A stretch of DNA of 64,000 nucleotides from Vicinamibacteria bacterium (GCA_023701125.1 JAMPXO010000005.1:21859-85858), one strand, 5' to 3'; numbered from the stretch's first letter, positions 29,146 through 37,951 are shown. Numbers and translations: made by a program. Notes: a model not told the origin generated them from the letters alone.

Positions 29146-29151
29146 TATTCT
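29146..29151 (+). promoter_or_regulatory. -10 box TATTCT before the methyltransferase gene
   Basis: TATTCT ends 10 nt before the ATG at 29162, with no clear Shine-Dalgarno. It is the same spacing class as purL and the gene at 25923. Confidence 0.4.
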
Positions 29152-29161
29152 CGGCGCCAGC

Positions 29162-30295
29162 ATGCGCCGCATCCAGCCCGTCCAGCGCAGCGTCGACCTC
29201 GCCGCGCGGCGGGCGGTGATCGACTTGCGCACGCGGGTCCGGGACGCCGCGCGCCACGTCTTCACCCTCGACCTCTACTCCCACCTCGACGAGCGCCACC
29301 CCGAGACCCACGCCGGCTGGTGGGCGCTGCGGCTGCCGGAGGGCGACGCCCAGGTCCGGGTCGGGCTCGACCTGACCACGATCGGCCCGCATTCCGTGTG
29401 GCTGGAGCGGGACGGCCAGCGCGAGGGCGCGATCGACTCGTGGACCAACCCGGACTACCGCTTCGCCCCGCTGATCGGCATCCAGTGCGTGCTGCGCTCG
29501 CCCGAGGGTCGGGTGCTCGAGAACCGCTTCGTGACCGGCAAGGTCAACGATCCGACGGTGATGGCCGGCTACTACAAGAAGCTCCACGCCGAGGGCGGCT
29601 ACACGCCGGTCGAGCCGTTCCTGTTCGAGTTGCACGCCGAGATGCTGCGGCGGCTCGAGCCGCTGTTCCTGCGCCACGTGCCGAAAGGCGGGGTGGTGCT
29701 CGACGCCGGCTGCGGGCGCAGCTTGTTCACCGAGATCCGCCCCGACTGGCCGTTCCGGGTCGTGGCCTCGGACGTCGACCTCGACCTGCTGAAGAGCCGT
29801 CGCGACGCCTTCCCGCAGGTCGAGTGGGCGGTCGGCTCGGCCCACCCGCTGCCGTTCAAGGACGCGGCCTTCGACGCACTGTTCGCGGGCGAGTTGATCG
29901 AGCACCTGGGTGACCCCGCGCCGGCCGTGGCCGACTTCCACCGCGTGCTGAAGCCGGGCGGGACCTTGATCCTGACGACGCCCAACCGGCTGCGGCTCGC
30001 CAACCTGGTCGACCGCTCCGACCGGCCGTACAGTCCCGATCACCTGTCGGAGATGTCGTACGACGAGGTCGCGGTGCTGCTGCGCGCGGGTGGCTTCGAG
30101 ATCGTGCGCACGACCGGCTTGCACCTGGAGCTGTTCCTCAACTGGTTCTCGCCGCTGCCCAAGCTCGACTGGCTGCAGCGCTACTGGAACCGGCCGTGGG
30201 CGGTGCCGCTGATGCGGCTGATGCTGAAGGCCGGCGGGCTGTTGCCGCGCTACGCGGTGGACCTCGTCTTCGTCTGTCGGCGGCTCGCGCCGTGA
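29162..30295 (+). CDS. SAM-dependent class I methyltransferase
   Basis: 377 residues. A type-11 methyltransferase core lies at about 160-290: VVLDAGCGRSLFTEI is the SAM-binding glycine loop, VVASDVDLDLL the second acidic motif, ALFAGELIEHL motif IV and LKPGGTLILTTPNRL the post-core strand. About 150 N-terminal residues (QVRVGLDLTTIGPHSVWLER and a following beta-rich part) precede the core and are not recognised. The C-terminal hydrophobic segment could touch the membrane. The frame opens upstream, but the ATG at 29162 sits 10 nt from a TATTCT box. It probably forms an operon with the downstream membrane protein, suggesting glycolipid or polysaccharide modification. Confidence 0.85.
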   Translation: MRRIQPVQRSVDLAARRAVIDLRTRVRDAARHVFTLDLYSHLDERHPETHAGWWALRLPEGDAQVRVGLDLTTIGPHSVWLERDGQREGAIDSWTNPDYRFAPLIGIQCVLRSPEGRVLENRFVTGKVNDPTVMAGYYKKLHAEGGYTPVEPFLFELHAEMLRRLEPLFLRHVPKGGVVLDAGCGRSLFTEIRPDWPFRVVASDVDLDLLKSRRDAFPQVEWAVGSAHPLPFKDAAFDALFAGELIEHLGDPAPAVADFHRVLKPGGTLILTTPNRLRLANLVDRSDRPYSPDHLSEMSYDEVAVLLRAGGFEIVRTTGLHLELFLNWFSPLPKLDWLQRYWNRPWAVPLMRLMLKAGGLLPRYAVDLVFVCRRLAP

Positions 30296-30371
30296 GTGAA
30301 TCACGGCGCTCGGGCCACTGGGCTCCGTCGCACAGCTCCTCCGCCCAGACCCGGGCACGCCGGCTCGGGCC
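30296..30371 (-). repeat. Dispersed two-hairpin repeat, copy G
   Basis: Fills the whole gap between the methyltransferase stop and the GTG start of the next gene. On the minus strand it reads CTGGGCGGAGGAGC, GACGGAGCCCAG, then GAGCGCC with GTGATTCACTC. It is the most diverged copy and the only one lying opposite to the gene it follows. Confidence 0.7.
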
Positions 30372-32078
30372 GTGAACGTGCGCGGCCTGGGCGCCTTGGC
30401 CGCGCTGACGTGCTGGGCTGCCGCGCTGCGCTGGTTCCCCGAAGGACTGCCCTACCGGCCCGCCTGGCTCGAGGCCATGCCCGCGCTCCCGCTGGTCCTG
30501 GCCGCGATCGCGCTCGCCGGGTTGTGGGCGTGGCGCAGCGGCGTCTTCGTGCCCGAGCATCCGCTCTCGCGCGAGGAGCGTCACGCGCTCTGGCTGTGCA
30601 TCGGCCTCGCACTGCTCTTGCGGTTGCCGATGGCGATCCAGGCCGGCGCGGGCTTCCTGACCCCCGACGGCGCGCTGTCGGGCACGGTCGCCCTGCATGC
30701 CCGCGACGGCGTGCGCCACCACGTGTTCGTGCCCCACGTCCCCTACAGCGGCTCGCTCAAGTCGCACCTCGCGGCGGCGCTGATGTCGTTCGTCGACCCG
30801 GTGCGGGCGTTCGCGCTGGCCTCGATCGCGTTCGTGCCGCTGTTCGTCGCCGGCGTCTTCCTGCTCGCCCGCGCGGCGGCGCCTGGCCGCGAACGCATTT
30901 CGGCGCTGGGAGCCGGGTTGTGGGCCGCGTTCACGCCCGCCTTCGTCACCCGCTACACGCTCTCCAACGACGGCAACTACGTCGAGGTGCTGGGTCTCGG
31001 CGCGCTGGCGCTGTGGCTGTGCGCGCAGTCGCTGGGCGAGCGCGCGTCGGTGCCGCGCTGGGGCGCCATCGGGGCGCTGCTGGGCCTCGCCTTCTGGTGC
31101 CACATCCTGGGCGTGATCCCGCTCGCGGCCTGCGGGCTCGCGCTGTTGCCGTGGTCGCCGCCGCGCCGCGCGCTCGCCGCCGTGCCCAGCCTGGCGGCGG
31201 GGTGGCTGACCGGCTACGCGCCAGGCGTCCTGTGGAATCTCGCCAACGCCGGGCAATCGTTCGGCTACCTGCTGCCCGGCGGCGAGAAGGTCGCGGGCGC
31301 CGAGGCGGCCCCGGGGTGGGGCGAGCGGTTGTGGACCCTGGTCAGCGACCAGTGGCCCGTGCTGCTCGGCTACGACCCCGGCTGGAGCCCGGTCGCGGAC
31401 GTGGTCCTGCGCGTGGGCGCCTTCGCCGCGGTCGCGCTCGCGCTGGTCGCGCTCGCGCGACTGGCAACGGCCGCGCCGGACGCGGGCCGTGCGGCGCGGC
31501 GGGTGGTGCTGCTCTTCGCCCTGGTCAACACCGTCGTCGCGCTGGTCGCGCTGCCGCAGATCGCGGGCAACCCGCGCTACATCCTGTTCCTGGCGGCACC
31601 GGTCGCGGTCGCGATGGGGGTGATGGGGACGGGGCCGCGGGGCCGCGTCGCGCTGGCGGCGGTGCTGGCACTCGGCGCCGTCGGCTCGATCGTCCAGCTC
31701 CCCGGGGCGGCGGAGGCCGACGGCAGGTGGCGGGCATTCGCGGCCGATCTGCGCGCCGCCGGGGTGCGCCACTGCCACACGGACTTCTTCATCGCGGCCA
31801 AGCTCAATTTCGTCTCCGGCGGCGACGTCACCTGCTCGGCGAAGCTGGGGCCGACCACGACCGAGTACTTCTTCGAGCACCGCCGCGCGGCCGACGCCGC
31901 CCCGGACGCGGCACTGATCGCGGTCAACGCGACCCACGCCGACAAGCTGGAGCGCCGCCTGCAGCGGCTGGGCGTCGGCTACCGCCGGCTGGACTCGATG
32001 AAGCCGGTGCTCCACGCCTTCTCGCGCCCCGTCGACCCGGCCGAGCTGTTCCCCGGCGGCGAGTTCCCGCTGCGCTGA
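30372..32078 (+). CDS. GT-C-like multi-pass membrane protein (possible glycosyltransferase)
   Basis: 568 residues, about 11-12 predicted helices, and a C-terminal soluble domain of about 130 residues. It has the overall look of ArnT/PMT-type (GT39/GT83) polyprenyl-phosphate-sugar transferases: an acidic first loop (AGFLTPDGALSGTVALH) and GSLKSHLAAALMSF, but no named family motif was confirmed. It is paralogous to the protein at 51585-53282: compare SGSLKSHLAAALMSF with QGTLKAHLAAAPGFV, and NYVEVLGLGALALWL with QYVDVMALGGLALAL. Start is GTG at 30372, directly at the edge of repeat copy G; no good Shine-Dalgarno. Probably works with the upstream methyltransferase on an envelope glycan. Confidence 0.7.
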   Translation: MNVRGLGALAALTCWAAALRWFPEGLPYRPAWLEAMPALPLVLAAIALAGLWAWRSGVFVPEHPLSREERHALWLCIGLALLLRLPMAIQAGAGFLTPDGALSGTVALHARDGVRHHVFVPHVPYSGSLKSHLAAALMSFVDPVRAFALASIAFVPLFVAGVFLLARAAAPGRERISALGAGLWAAFTPAFVTRYTLSNDGNYVEVLGLGALALWLCAQSLGERASVPRWGAIGALLGLAFWCHILGVIPLAACGLALLPWSPPRRALAAVPSLAAGWLTGYAPGVLWNLANAGQSFGYLLPGGEKVAGAEAAPGWGERLWTLVSDQWPVLLGYDPGWSPVADVVLRVGAFAAVALALVALARLATAAPDAGRAARRVVLLFALVNTVVALVALPQIAGNPRYILFLAAPVAVAMGVMGTGPRGRVALAAVLALGAVGSIVQLPGAAEADGRWRAFAADLRAAGVRHCHTDFFIAAKLNFVSGGDVTCSAKLGPTTTEYFFEHRRAADAAPDAALIAVNATHADKLERRLQRLGVGYRRLDSMKPVLHAFSRPVDPAELFPGGEFPLR

Positions 32079-32082
32079 GCCG

Positions 32083-33249
32083 CTACTGGCCGATGATGCG
32101 GACCGTGCCCGCGGCCGGCAGGTCGCGCGAAGACTGCTGGAGCGAGAGCAGTTGCGCCGCCAGCGCCAGCGACTGCAGGGACCGGCCCGGGTGGCAGTCC
32201 CCCTTGCCGCCCGGCACCACGTAACGCTTGCCGTCGTACGTCGCGGCCACCGGTCCGGCGGGGCACTTGCCGCCCTCGCGCACGACGAACAGCCGCCGCT
32301 CGGTCTCCGCCTGGCCGGGGGTGCGCGGGCTGAGCACGACCTCGCGCCCGGGCCGCGCCATCTCGCCGAGGTAGAAGATCACCGACTGCGGCGAGCGTGC
32401 CACCAGCCGGGCGCGGCGCACCGAACCCTCGACCGTCGCCGTCTCGAACGAGCGCTTGGTGTCGTAGAAGATCGCTCGTGACTCGGGCACCGGCGCGCCG
32501 TACGGTCCCGCGCAGGGGTCGAAGCCCTGCATCGCCAGTCGCAGCCGTTCCGCCGGCCGCACGAGCTGGAAGCGGCCATCCTTGCGTGCGCTCACCCGCA
32601 GTCGGCCGCTCGCGGCCTGGATCAGGGTGCCGAGGCGCGCGGCCTCGGCGGCCTCGACCGGCGGGCCGATCTCCTCGTTCAGGTGGTCGTCGGCCTCCCA
32701 CGCGCCGCTCGCGGCCGCGGCGTTCACGACCTGGCGGAAGACGGGGAAGGTGGGGTCCTGCGGGTCGTTCTGCAGTTCGCGCAGTTCTCCTGCCTGGCAG
32801 GCGATTTCGATCCGCTCGATCGTCATCAGCAGCAGGATCTCGCGCACGAAGCCCTGGTCCCAGAAGTACTCGAGCAGCTCGAATGACAGCGGGGTCATGA
32901 TCCCGCGCGTGAACTCCTGCGAGTCGAGCACCGCCATGTCGAAGGTGGGCGAGTCGGACACGGAGTAGGACGGGCCGATCGAAGCCCGCTCCAGCGCGTC
33001 GGCGTTGCCGGTGACGCCGACCCGGGCCTCGCTGCGCACGCTGCCGGTGATCCGGGTCAGGCCCGTGAACACCATCATTCGCCGGTCGCGCGAGCGCAGC
33101 ACGTTGAGCAGCAGCATCTCGCCGCGCGCCTGCTCTACCGCCGTGTTGTAGCTGACGGTGCGCCGCGAGATCGCGCGCGGGCCGACGCAGCCGAGCAGTG
33201 TCGTCGCCAGTGCCGCGGCCAGCGCGACGGTCGTCCCCCGGTGCTTCAT
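32083..33249 (-). CDS. Lipoprotein of unknown function, partner of the transporter-HEAT-cNMP gene
   Basis: 388 residues. The ATG at 33249 has a GAGGAAGGGG tract upstream and begins a lipoprotein signal with lipobox LLGC (Cys21). The mature part starts with a conserved-looking YNTAVEQARGEMLLLNVLRS followed by RMMVFTGLTRITGSV. The middle has SFELLEYFWDQGFVREILLL, and the C-terminus is RIIGQ. I do not recognise the family. It starts 11 nt after the stop of the 1078-residue protein, so the pair is surely an operon. The stop lies 5 nt from the convergent GT-C-like gene's stop. Confidence 0.75.
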   Translation of the reverse strand: MKHRGTTVALAAALATTLLGCVGPRAISRRTVSYNTAVEQARGEMLLLNVLRSRDRRMMVFTGLTRITGSVRSEARVGVTGNADALERASIGPSYSVSDSPTFDMAVLDSQEFTRGIMTPLSFELLEYFWDQGFVREILLLMTIERIEIACQAGELRELQNDPQDPTFPVFRQVVNAAAASGAWEADDHLNEEIGPPVEAAEAARLGTLIQAASGRLRVSARKDGRFQLVRPAERLRLAMQGFDPCAGPYGAPVPESRAIFYDTKRSFETATVEGSVRRARLVARSPQSVIFYLGEMARPGREVVLSPRTPGQAETERRLFVVREGGKCPAGPVAATYDGKRYVVPGGKGDCHPGRSLQSLALAAQLLSLQQSSRDLPAAGTVRIIGQ

Positions 33250-33260
33250 GCCCCTTCCTC

Positions 33261-36200
33261 TCACGCCGCCCGATCCGGCCCCGCCACCGCGGTCGCCTTG
33301 TCGCGCCGCAGGTGAGCGACCAGGATGCGAATCACCCCCAGCGAGACCTCGGGGTGCTCGCGCATCAGCTCCCAGAACGGATCGCGACGGATGCGCAAGG
33401 CGACCACGTCCGTCTCCGCGACGCAAGTGGCGGCCCGTGGTTCGCCGGTCAGGATCGACAGCTCGCCGATCACGTCGCGAGGCCCGATCCGGCCGGGACG
33501 GCGCACGCCGTCGACGTCGATCGTGACCTGGCCCTCGACCACGATGTAGAGCGCGTCGCCGGCGTCGCCCTGGCGCAGGATCGTTTCGCCGGGCGCGAAC
33601 GCCGCCTGCTCGACGATCTCGAGCAGGCCCGCGACCTCCTCGCCTGGGATGTCGCGGAAGAGCGGGACCTGCTTGAGGAAAAGGATCTGTTCGAGCGGCA
33701 CGAGCGGCATCGGCGGGACCTCCGGGACGGCGCCGGCGGCAAGCCAGGCGAGAGCGGCGCGGGCGGCGCCGCGGACCAGCGGATCGGGATCGTCGGCGGC
33801 GTCCTCGGCCAGCGTGGCGAGTGGTGTGGCGCCGCTGCGGGCGACCGCGTCGAGCGCGATCGCCCGCCACCACGACGACGGGCTCGCGCACAGCCGGGCG
33901 ACGAGCGCGTCGAAGCCGACGTGCTTGAGCAGCAGTCGCTTCTCTGCCGCCTCCAGGCGCTGCGCGGCGTTGCCGCCGAGGCAGGGCGCGGCGAGGCCGC
34001 GGACAGAGGCGGCGACCGAGTCGACGAGCTCCAGCGCCTCCGCCACCTTGCGCCCCTCGCCGCGGGTCAGCGCCTCGCGCAGCGACGGCAGCGGCAGGCT
34101 CGAGTGGAGCAGACCGAGCAGGTCGAGCACCCGCGCGCGGTCGGCCGCGAACGCGCCCGCCAGTGCTTCCTCGAGCAGGGTGCCTGCGGCCCCGGCCTGG
34201 CGCACGTCCTCGAGCGCCAGGAAGCGCTCGAACGCCAGCCGCAGCTCGGCGTCGAGGCGGGCGTGCACGACGACCAGGTCTGGCGGCGGCGCGCCGCCCT
34301 GTTCGCGCAGGGCCAGCAGCCCGGCCACGGCCGCGCCACGCACGCCGTCGTCGGTGTCCTGCAGCGCCGCGGCGAGCAGCGGTGCGGCCAGCACGCCGAG
34401 TCGGGGCAGCGCGCGCGCCACCTGCTGACGCAGGTCGGCGGGCCGCGCTGGGTCGCGCAGCAGCGCGGCCAGCGCGTCCGGCTGGCCCGCCCCGCACTGG
34501 ACGAGGGCCTGCAGCGCCGCCTGGCGCACCCCCGGGTCGGCGGCGGCGTCGGCCAGCGCCCGCTGCAGCTCCGGGGCGCCGACGTGGCCCGCAGCCTGGA
34601 TCGCGGCCAGCCGCACGCGGCGGTCGGGGTCGGCGATCAGCTCCAGCAGCGGGTGGTAGAAGCTCGGCACGCCGAGCTGGCCCAGCACCCGCGCGCCCTC
34701 GCGCCGCTCGCCGGGGTCGGCGCTGCCGAGCATCGCGTGCAGCGGAGCGCCCGCGTGGAGGAAGCCGGCCAGGCCGCCGTGGCGAACCAGCGCCACCACC
34801 GCGGCGCCGCGTGGACCGGGGTCGGGGTCGCCGAGCCGCGCGGTCAGCTCCGGCACGGCCGCGGCACCGTGGGTGCTGGCGAAGGCGCGGCAGGCCGCCT
34901 CGCGCACGGCCGGCACGGGGTCGTCGAGGCGGGCCCGCAGCGCGTCGTCCAGGCTCGCCACCGGCCGCTCCGCGAGCAGCTCCAGGACGGCGAGCCGCAC
35001 CTCCTCGCTTTCGTGTGCGAGCAGCGGGCGCAGCAGCGGGCTCCAGTCCGCCTCGGGGGCCTGGCGCAGCAGGGTGAGGGCGTGGATCACCTTCGCCGGG
35101 TTCGGTTCGGCCAGCGCCGCCGCCAGCACCCGGCGCGAGGTCTCGTCGGCGAAGGCGATCTCGCCACGGGTGGCGTCGAGCCGGCGCAGCGCGATCGACT
35201 GGGCGAGGGCCGCGACGTACGCGCGTTCGGCCCGCAACAGCAGGAAGCCCCACAGGCCGAGCAGCGCCAGCACCGGCAGCACCCACTGCGTCACCGTCAG
35301 GCCGAAGAAGCGGTCCTGGAACAGGAACACGAGCCCGAGCGCCGCCACCATCGGCGGCTTCAGCACACCGTCGACCAGCGCCTTCGCCCGCGAGCGCGCC
35401 GCCGGGGCCAGCGGCAGGTAGAGCAGGTTGAAGGCGGAGTCGTTGACCGAGTACTTGAGCGCGACGTCGGCCGCCCGTGGTACCGCGACCGCCCACAACG
35501 CGCCGCCGGTGAGCAGCACGCCCGCGCTGCCGAGGCCGACCATCGCGGGCAGCAGCAGCAGCGCCGCCAGCACCCCGAAGCGCTCCATGAAGCGGCCGGC
35601 GAGCAACACCTGCACGGCCAGCGCGAAGCCGCCCGCGACCAGCCGCAGTCGGGCCAGGAACGAAACCATGGCCGAGCCGTCGCCGCCGTAGGCGTGCTTG
35701 AGGGCGAGGTCGAGCTGGTAATCGGTGACGTTGGCGACCAGCGCCACCACGATCGCGATCGCGCCCAGCGTGGCGACCAGCGGCGAGGCCAGGGAGTGGC
35801 GCAGGTCCGCGAGCAGGCCGGGGGTCGTTGCGGCCGGCGCGGTCGCGGCGTGGACGGAGGGCGGTGGCTCGCGGGCTACCGCTTCGCGGCCGCGCAACAG
35901 GCGCCGGGCCAGTGCCCCGGCGGCCAGCAGGCTGACGAACACCAGCGCCATCAGGTCTTCGGGTGCGAACTGGCGGGCGAGCTCGCCGAGGAACAGGCCG
36001 AAGGCGACGTTGGCGATCGCGCTGCCCGAGGACACGAGGCCGAACAGGCGGCGCGCCTCGCGCGGGTCGAACACGATCCCGGCCAGGGTCCAGAACAGGA
36101 TCATCGACAGGTTGCCGGCGAGCTCGAGCAGGGAGAACAGCACCAGCAGGAACAGCCGCTCGTCGCGCAGCGGCGTGGCGCACAGCGCCCGCACGACGAC

Positions 36201-36497
36201 GACCCCCAGCGCCAGCAGCAGGAACGTCCGCTCCATCACCCGGCCGTGCCCCGCCGCGATCCGCCGCGTGTAGCCGGCCGTGGCCGCGACCAGCAGCAGC
36301 GGCGGCACGATGAAGCGCAGCGGGATCGCCGAGGGCGGCAGTGCCGAGAGGAACATCGCGCGACCGACGAGCTGGCCGGTGATCACGATGCCGCCGACGC
36401 TGAACAGCGACAGCAGCAGCAGCAGCGCGACGCGCTCGGACTCTTCCGGCTGGATGCGGAAGAAGGCGAGCAGGTTGTCGCGGCGGCTCTGGGCCAT
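33261..36497 (-). CDS. Fusion of NTT-like transporter, HEAT repeats and cyclic-nucleotide-binding domain
   Basis: 1078 residues in three parts. Residues about 15-420: 10-12 membrane helices resembling the ATP/ADP antiporter (NTT) branch of the major facilitator group. About 440-920: a long series of HEAT-type helical repeats (for example SEEVRLAVLELLAERPVASL, DPVPAVREAACRAFAS). About 940-1060: a cyclic-nucleotide-binding domain with LYIVVEGQVTID and the phosphate-binding cassette IGELSILTGEPRAATCVAET, which retains the Gly-Glu and Arg expected for cNMP binding. It might be a cNMP-gated transporter or a membrane scaffold. A lipoprotein follows 11 nt downstream; the divergent neighbour is rsmI. 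The ATG at 36497 is chosen because the longer frame overlaps that region. Confidence 0.85.
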   Translation of the reverse strand: MAQSRRDNLLAFFRIQPEESERVALLLLLSLFSVGGIVITGQLVGRAMFLSALPPSAIPLRFIVPPLLLVAATAGYTRRIAAGHGRVMERTFLLLALGVVVVRALCATPLRDERLFLLVLFSLLELAGNLSMILFWTLAGIVFDPREARRLFGLVSSGSAIANVAFGLFLGELARQFAPEDLMALVFVSLLAAGALARRLLRGREAVAREPPPSVHAATAPAATTPGLLADLRHSLASPLVATLGAIAIVVALVANVTDYQLDLALKHAYGGDGSAMVSFLARLRLVAGGFALAVQVLLAGRFMERFGVLAALLLLPAMVGLGSAGVLLTGGALWAVAVPRAADVALKYSVNDSAFNLLYLPLAPAARSRAKALVDGVLKPPMVAALGLVFLFQDRFFGLTVTQWVLPVLALLGLWGFLLLRAERAYVAALAQSIALRRLDATRGEIAFADETSRRVLAAALAEPNPAKVIHALTLLRQAPEADWSPLLRPLLAHESEEVRLAVLELLAERPVASLDDALRARLDDPVPAVREAACRAFASTHGAAAVPELTARLGDPDPGPRGAAVVALVRHGGLAGFLHAGAPLHAMLGSADPGERREGARVLGQLGVPSFYHPLLELIADPDRRVRLAAIQAAGHVGAPELQRALADAAADPGVRQAALQALVQCGAGQPDALAALLRDPARPADLRQQVARALPRLGVLAAPLLAAALQDTDDGVRGAAVAGLLALREQGGAPPPDLVVVHARLDAELRLAFERFLALEDVRQAGAAGTLLEEALAGAFAADRARVLDLLGLLHSSLPLPSLREALTRGEGRKVAEALELVDSVAASVRGLAAPCLGGNAAQRLEAAEKRLLLKHVGFDALVARLCASPSSWWRAIALDAVARSGATPLATLAEDAADDPDPLVRGAARAALAWLAAGAVPEVPPMPLVPLEQILFLKQVPLFRDIPGEEVAGLLEIVEQAAFAPGETILRQGDAGDALYIVVEGQVTIDVDGVRRPGRIGPRDVIGELSILTGEPRAATCVAETDVVALRIRRDPFWELMREHPEVSLGVIRILVAHLRRDKATAVAGPDRAA

Positions 36498-36597
36498 CGA
36501 TCGCGTGCGGCTCCTGGCGGCCGCGCGTCGCGGCCGGGACATGCATCGGGTCGGAGAGGACGCGCGAGTGTGACACAGGCGTGCAAACATCGCGGCC

Positions 36598-37470
36598 ATG
36601 GCCGGTACGCTCTACGTCGTCGCCACGCCGCTCGGCAACCTCGAGGACATCAGCGCCCGCGCGCTGCGCATCCTGCGCGAGGCGGCACTGGTGGCCTGCG
36701 AGGACACCCGGCGCACCGGGCGGCTGCTGGCCGCCCACGCGATCGCCACGCCGCTGACCTCGTGCTTCGAGCACAACGAGCGGGCCAAGGTCGAGCGGCT
36801 GCTGGGGCTGCTGCGCGAGGGCAAGGACGTGGCGCTGTGCTCCGACGCGGGCACGCCGGGCATCTCCGACCCGGGCTACCGCGTGGTCCACGCCGCGCGC
36901 GAGGCGGGGTTGCCGGTGGTGCCGGTGCCGGGGCCGTCGGCGGTGATCGCGGCGCTCTCGGTGTCGGGCCTGCCGACCGACCGCTTCCTGTTCGTCGGCT
37001 TCCTGCCGGCGCGCGCCAAGCCGCGGCGCGAGGCGCTCGTGGAACTGCGCGGGCGCCGCGAGACGCTCGTCTTCTACGAGTCGCCGCTGCGCACGCTGGA
37101 GACGCTCGCCGACCTGCGCGAGGCGTTCGGCGAGCGGCCCGCGTTCCTGTGCCGCGAGGCGACCAAGATGCACGAGGAGTACCGGCTGGCCACGCTTTCC
37201 ACCCTGCATGCCGAGGTCGCCGCTCGCGGCGAGCTGAAGGGCGAGGTGGTGCTGGTGGTCGGCGGCTCCGGCGAGGCGGTGGCGGAGGAGGCCGCGGCCG
37301 AGGTTTCGGTCGAGGATCTCTACGCGCGCCTGGTGGCGGAGGGCAAGACCCGGCGCGAGGCGGTCAAGGAGGTCGCCCGCCGGCTCGGCCTCAACGCCCG
37401 CGACGTCTACGACCGGGTCCTTTTGGCGGAAACCCCACCCCCGTTGCCTCCCGGGGACGATCAGCCCTAG
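36598..37470 (+). CDS. rsmI: 16S rRNA (cytidine1402-2'-O)-methyltransferase
   Basis: Methylates the ribose of C1402 in the decoding centre of 16S rRNA. 290 residues, tetrapyrrole-methylase fold: TLYVVATPLGNLEDISARAL at the start, ACEDTRRTGRLL, SDAGTPGISDPGYR near residue 85, and PVPGPSAVIAALSVSGLPTD. The C-terminal third (EAVKEVARRLGLNARDVYDR) is the RsmI-specific helical tail. Translation starts at an ATG in GGCCATGGCC. Its stop codon overlaps the -10 box of the rpsU promoter, so the two ribosome-related genes are tightly packed. Confidence 0.95.
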   Translation: MAGTLYVVATPLGNLEDISARALRILREAALVACEDTRRTGRLLAAHAIATPLTSCFEHNERAKVERLLGLLREGKDVALCSDAGTPGISDPGYRVVHAAREAGLPVVPVPGPSAVIAALSVSGLPTDRFLFVGFLPARAKPRREALVELRGRRETLVFYESPLRTLETLADLREAFGERPAFLCREATKMHEEYRLATLSTLHAEVAARGELKGEVVLVVGGSGEAVAEEAAAEVSVEDLYARLVAEGKTRREAVKEVARRLGLNARDVYDRVLLAETPPPLPPGDDQP

Positions 37471-37473
37471 AAT
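37444..37473 (+). promoter_or_regulatory. Promoter for rpsU overlapping the rsmI stop
   Basis: TTGCCT (37444-37449), 18-bp spacer, TAGAAT (37468-37473). The first three bases of the -10 are the rsmI TAG stop. Predicted leader is about 120 nt. Confidence 0.5.
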
Positions 37474-37539
37474 TCCCTGTTTGCGCCGCGCCCTTCGTCC
37501 CGGGCGCACGGAAGGCGCGAATGCCGGCGTCGCGCCGCC

Positions 37540-37560
37540 CCCCGGAAATGGCTTCCGGGG
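37540..37560 (+). promoter_or_regulatory. Hairpin in the rpsU leader
   Basis: CCCCGGAA (37540-37547) pairs with TTCCGGGG (37553-37560) around ATGGC. It lies 22 nt before the AAGGGGGG ribosome-binding tract (37583-37590). It could regulate rpsU translation or stabilise the mRNA. Confidence 0.45.
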
Positions 37561-37599
37561 CGAGTTGCGCCATCCGAGGCCGAAGGGGGGTCGAATTTT

Positions 37600-37797
37600 C
37601 TGGCTGAGATCAAGCTGCAAGAGGGCGAGTCGATCGAGAACGCCCTGCGTCGCTTCAAGCGCAAGGTTCAGCAGGAAGATGTCATCAAGGACATCAAGAA
37701 GCACAGCTTCTACCTGAAGCCCGGGGACAAGCGTCGCGCCAAGGAGGCGCTCGCCCGCAAGCGCAACCGCAAGAAGGCCCGCCGCGAGGCGGAGTAA
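37600..37797 (+). CDS. rpsU: 30S ribosomal protein S21, CTG start
   Basis: 65-residue S21, a small-subunit protein needed for efficient initiation. The sequence (M)AEIKLQEGESIENALRRF, then KRKVQQEDVIKDIKKHSFY and a basic end KRNRKKARREAE, is unmistakable. No ATG, GTG or TTG precedes the conserved Ala-Glu; the codon in the right place is CTG at 37600, 9 nt after a strong AAGGGGGG tract. Gene finders restricted to usual start codons would miss it. S21 has weak-start or regulated translation in several bacteria, so a poor start codon with a structured leader may be regulatory. A terminator follows at 37901. Confidence 0.9.
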   Translation: MAEIKLQEGESIENALRRFKRKVQQEDVIKDIKKHSFYLKPGDKRRAKEALARKRNRKKARREAE

Positions 37798-37807
37798 GAC
37801 CGAGAAC

Positions 37808-37895
37808 GCCCCTGGGGGGGCGGGGGCGGAGGAGGCTTCGCCTCCGACGGAGCCCCCGCGGGACTGCCGCCGGATTCACTCCGGCGGCAGAACCC
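37808..37895 (+). repeat. Dispersed two-hairpin repeat, copy D
   Basis: Begins 11 nt after the rpsU stop. Hairpin 1 has GGGGGCGGAGG and GACGGAGCCCCC arms plus an internal GGAGG/CCTCC pair. Hairpin 2 has an 11-bp stem CTGCCGCCGGA (37864-37874) with TCCGGCGGCAG (37880-37890) around loop TTCAC. Confidence 0.9.
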
Positions 37896-37900
37896 AATAG

Positions 37901-37945
37901 AGCCGCACCGGAGCCGCCACCGGCCCGGCGCGGCTTTTGCTTTTT
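37901..37945 (+). terminator. Rho-independent terminator of rpsU
   Basis: AGCCGC (37901-37906) pairs with GCGGCT (37930-37935), with an inner CCGG pair, followed by TTTTGCTTTTT. It is the only classic T-run terminator noticed in the window. It lies just beyond the convergent pta stop. Confidence 0.75.
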
Positions 37946-37951
37946 CCGGGG

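Noticed and set aside
32083..37704. A single open frame of 1873 codons on the minus strand
   Set aside because: Only its last 388 codons (lipoprotein) are coding. The rest runs antisense or out of frame to the transporter-HEAT gene, rsmI and rpsU and is open because of high GC.
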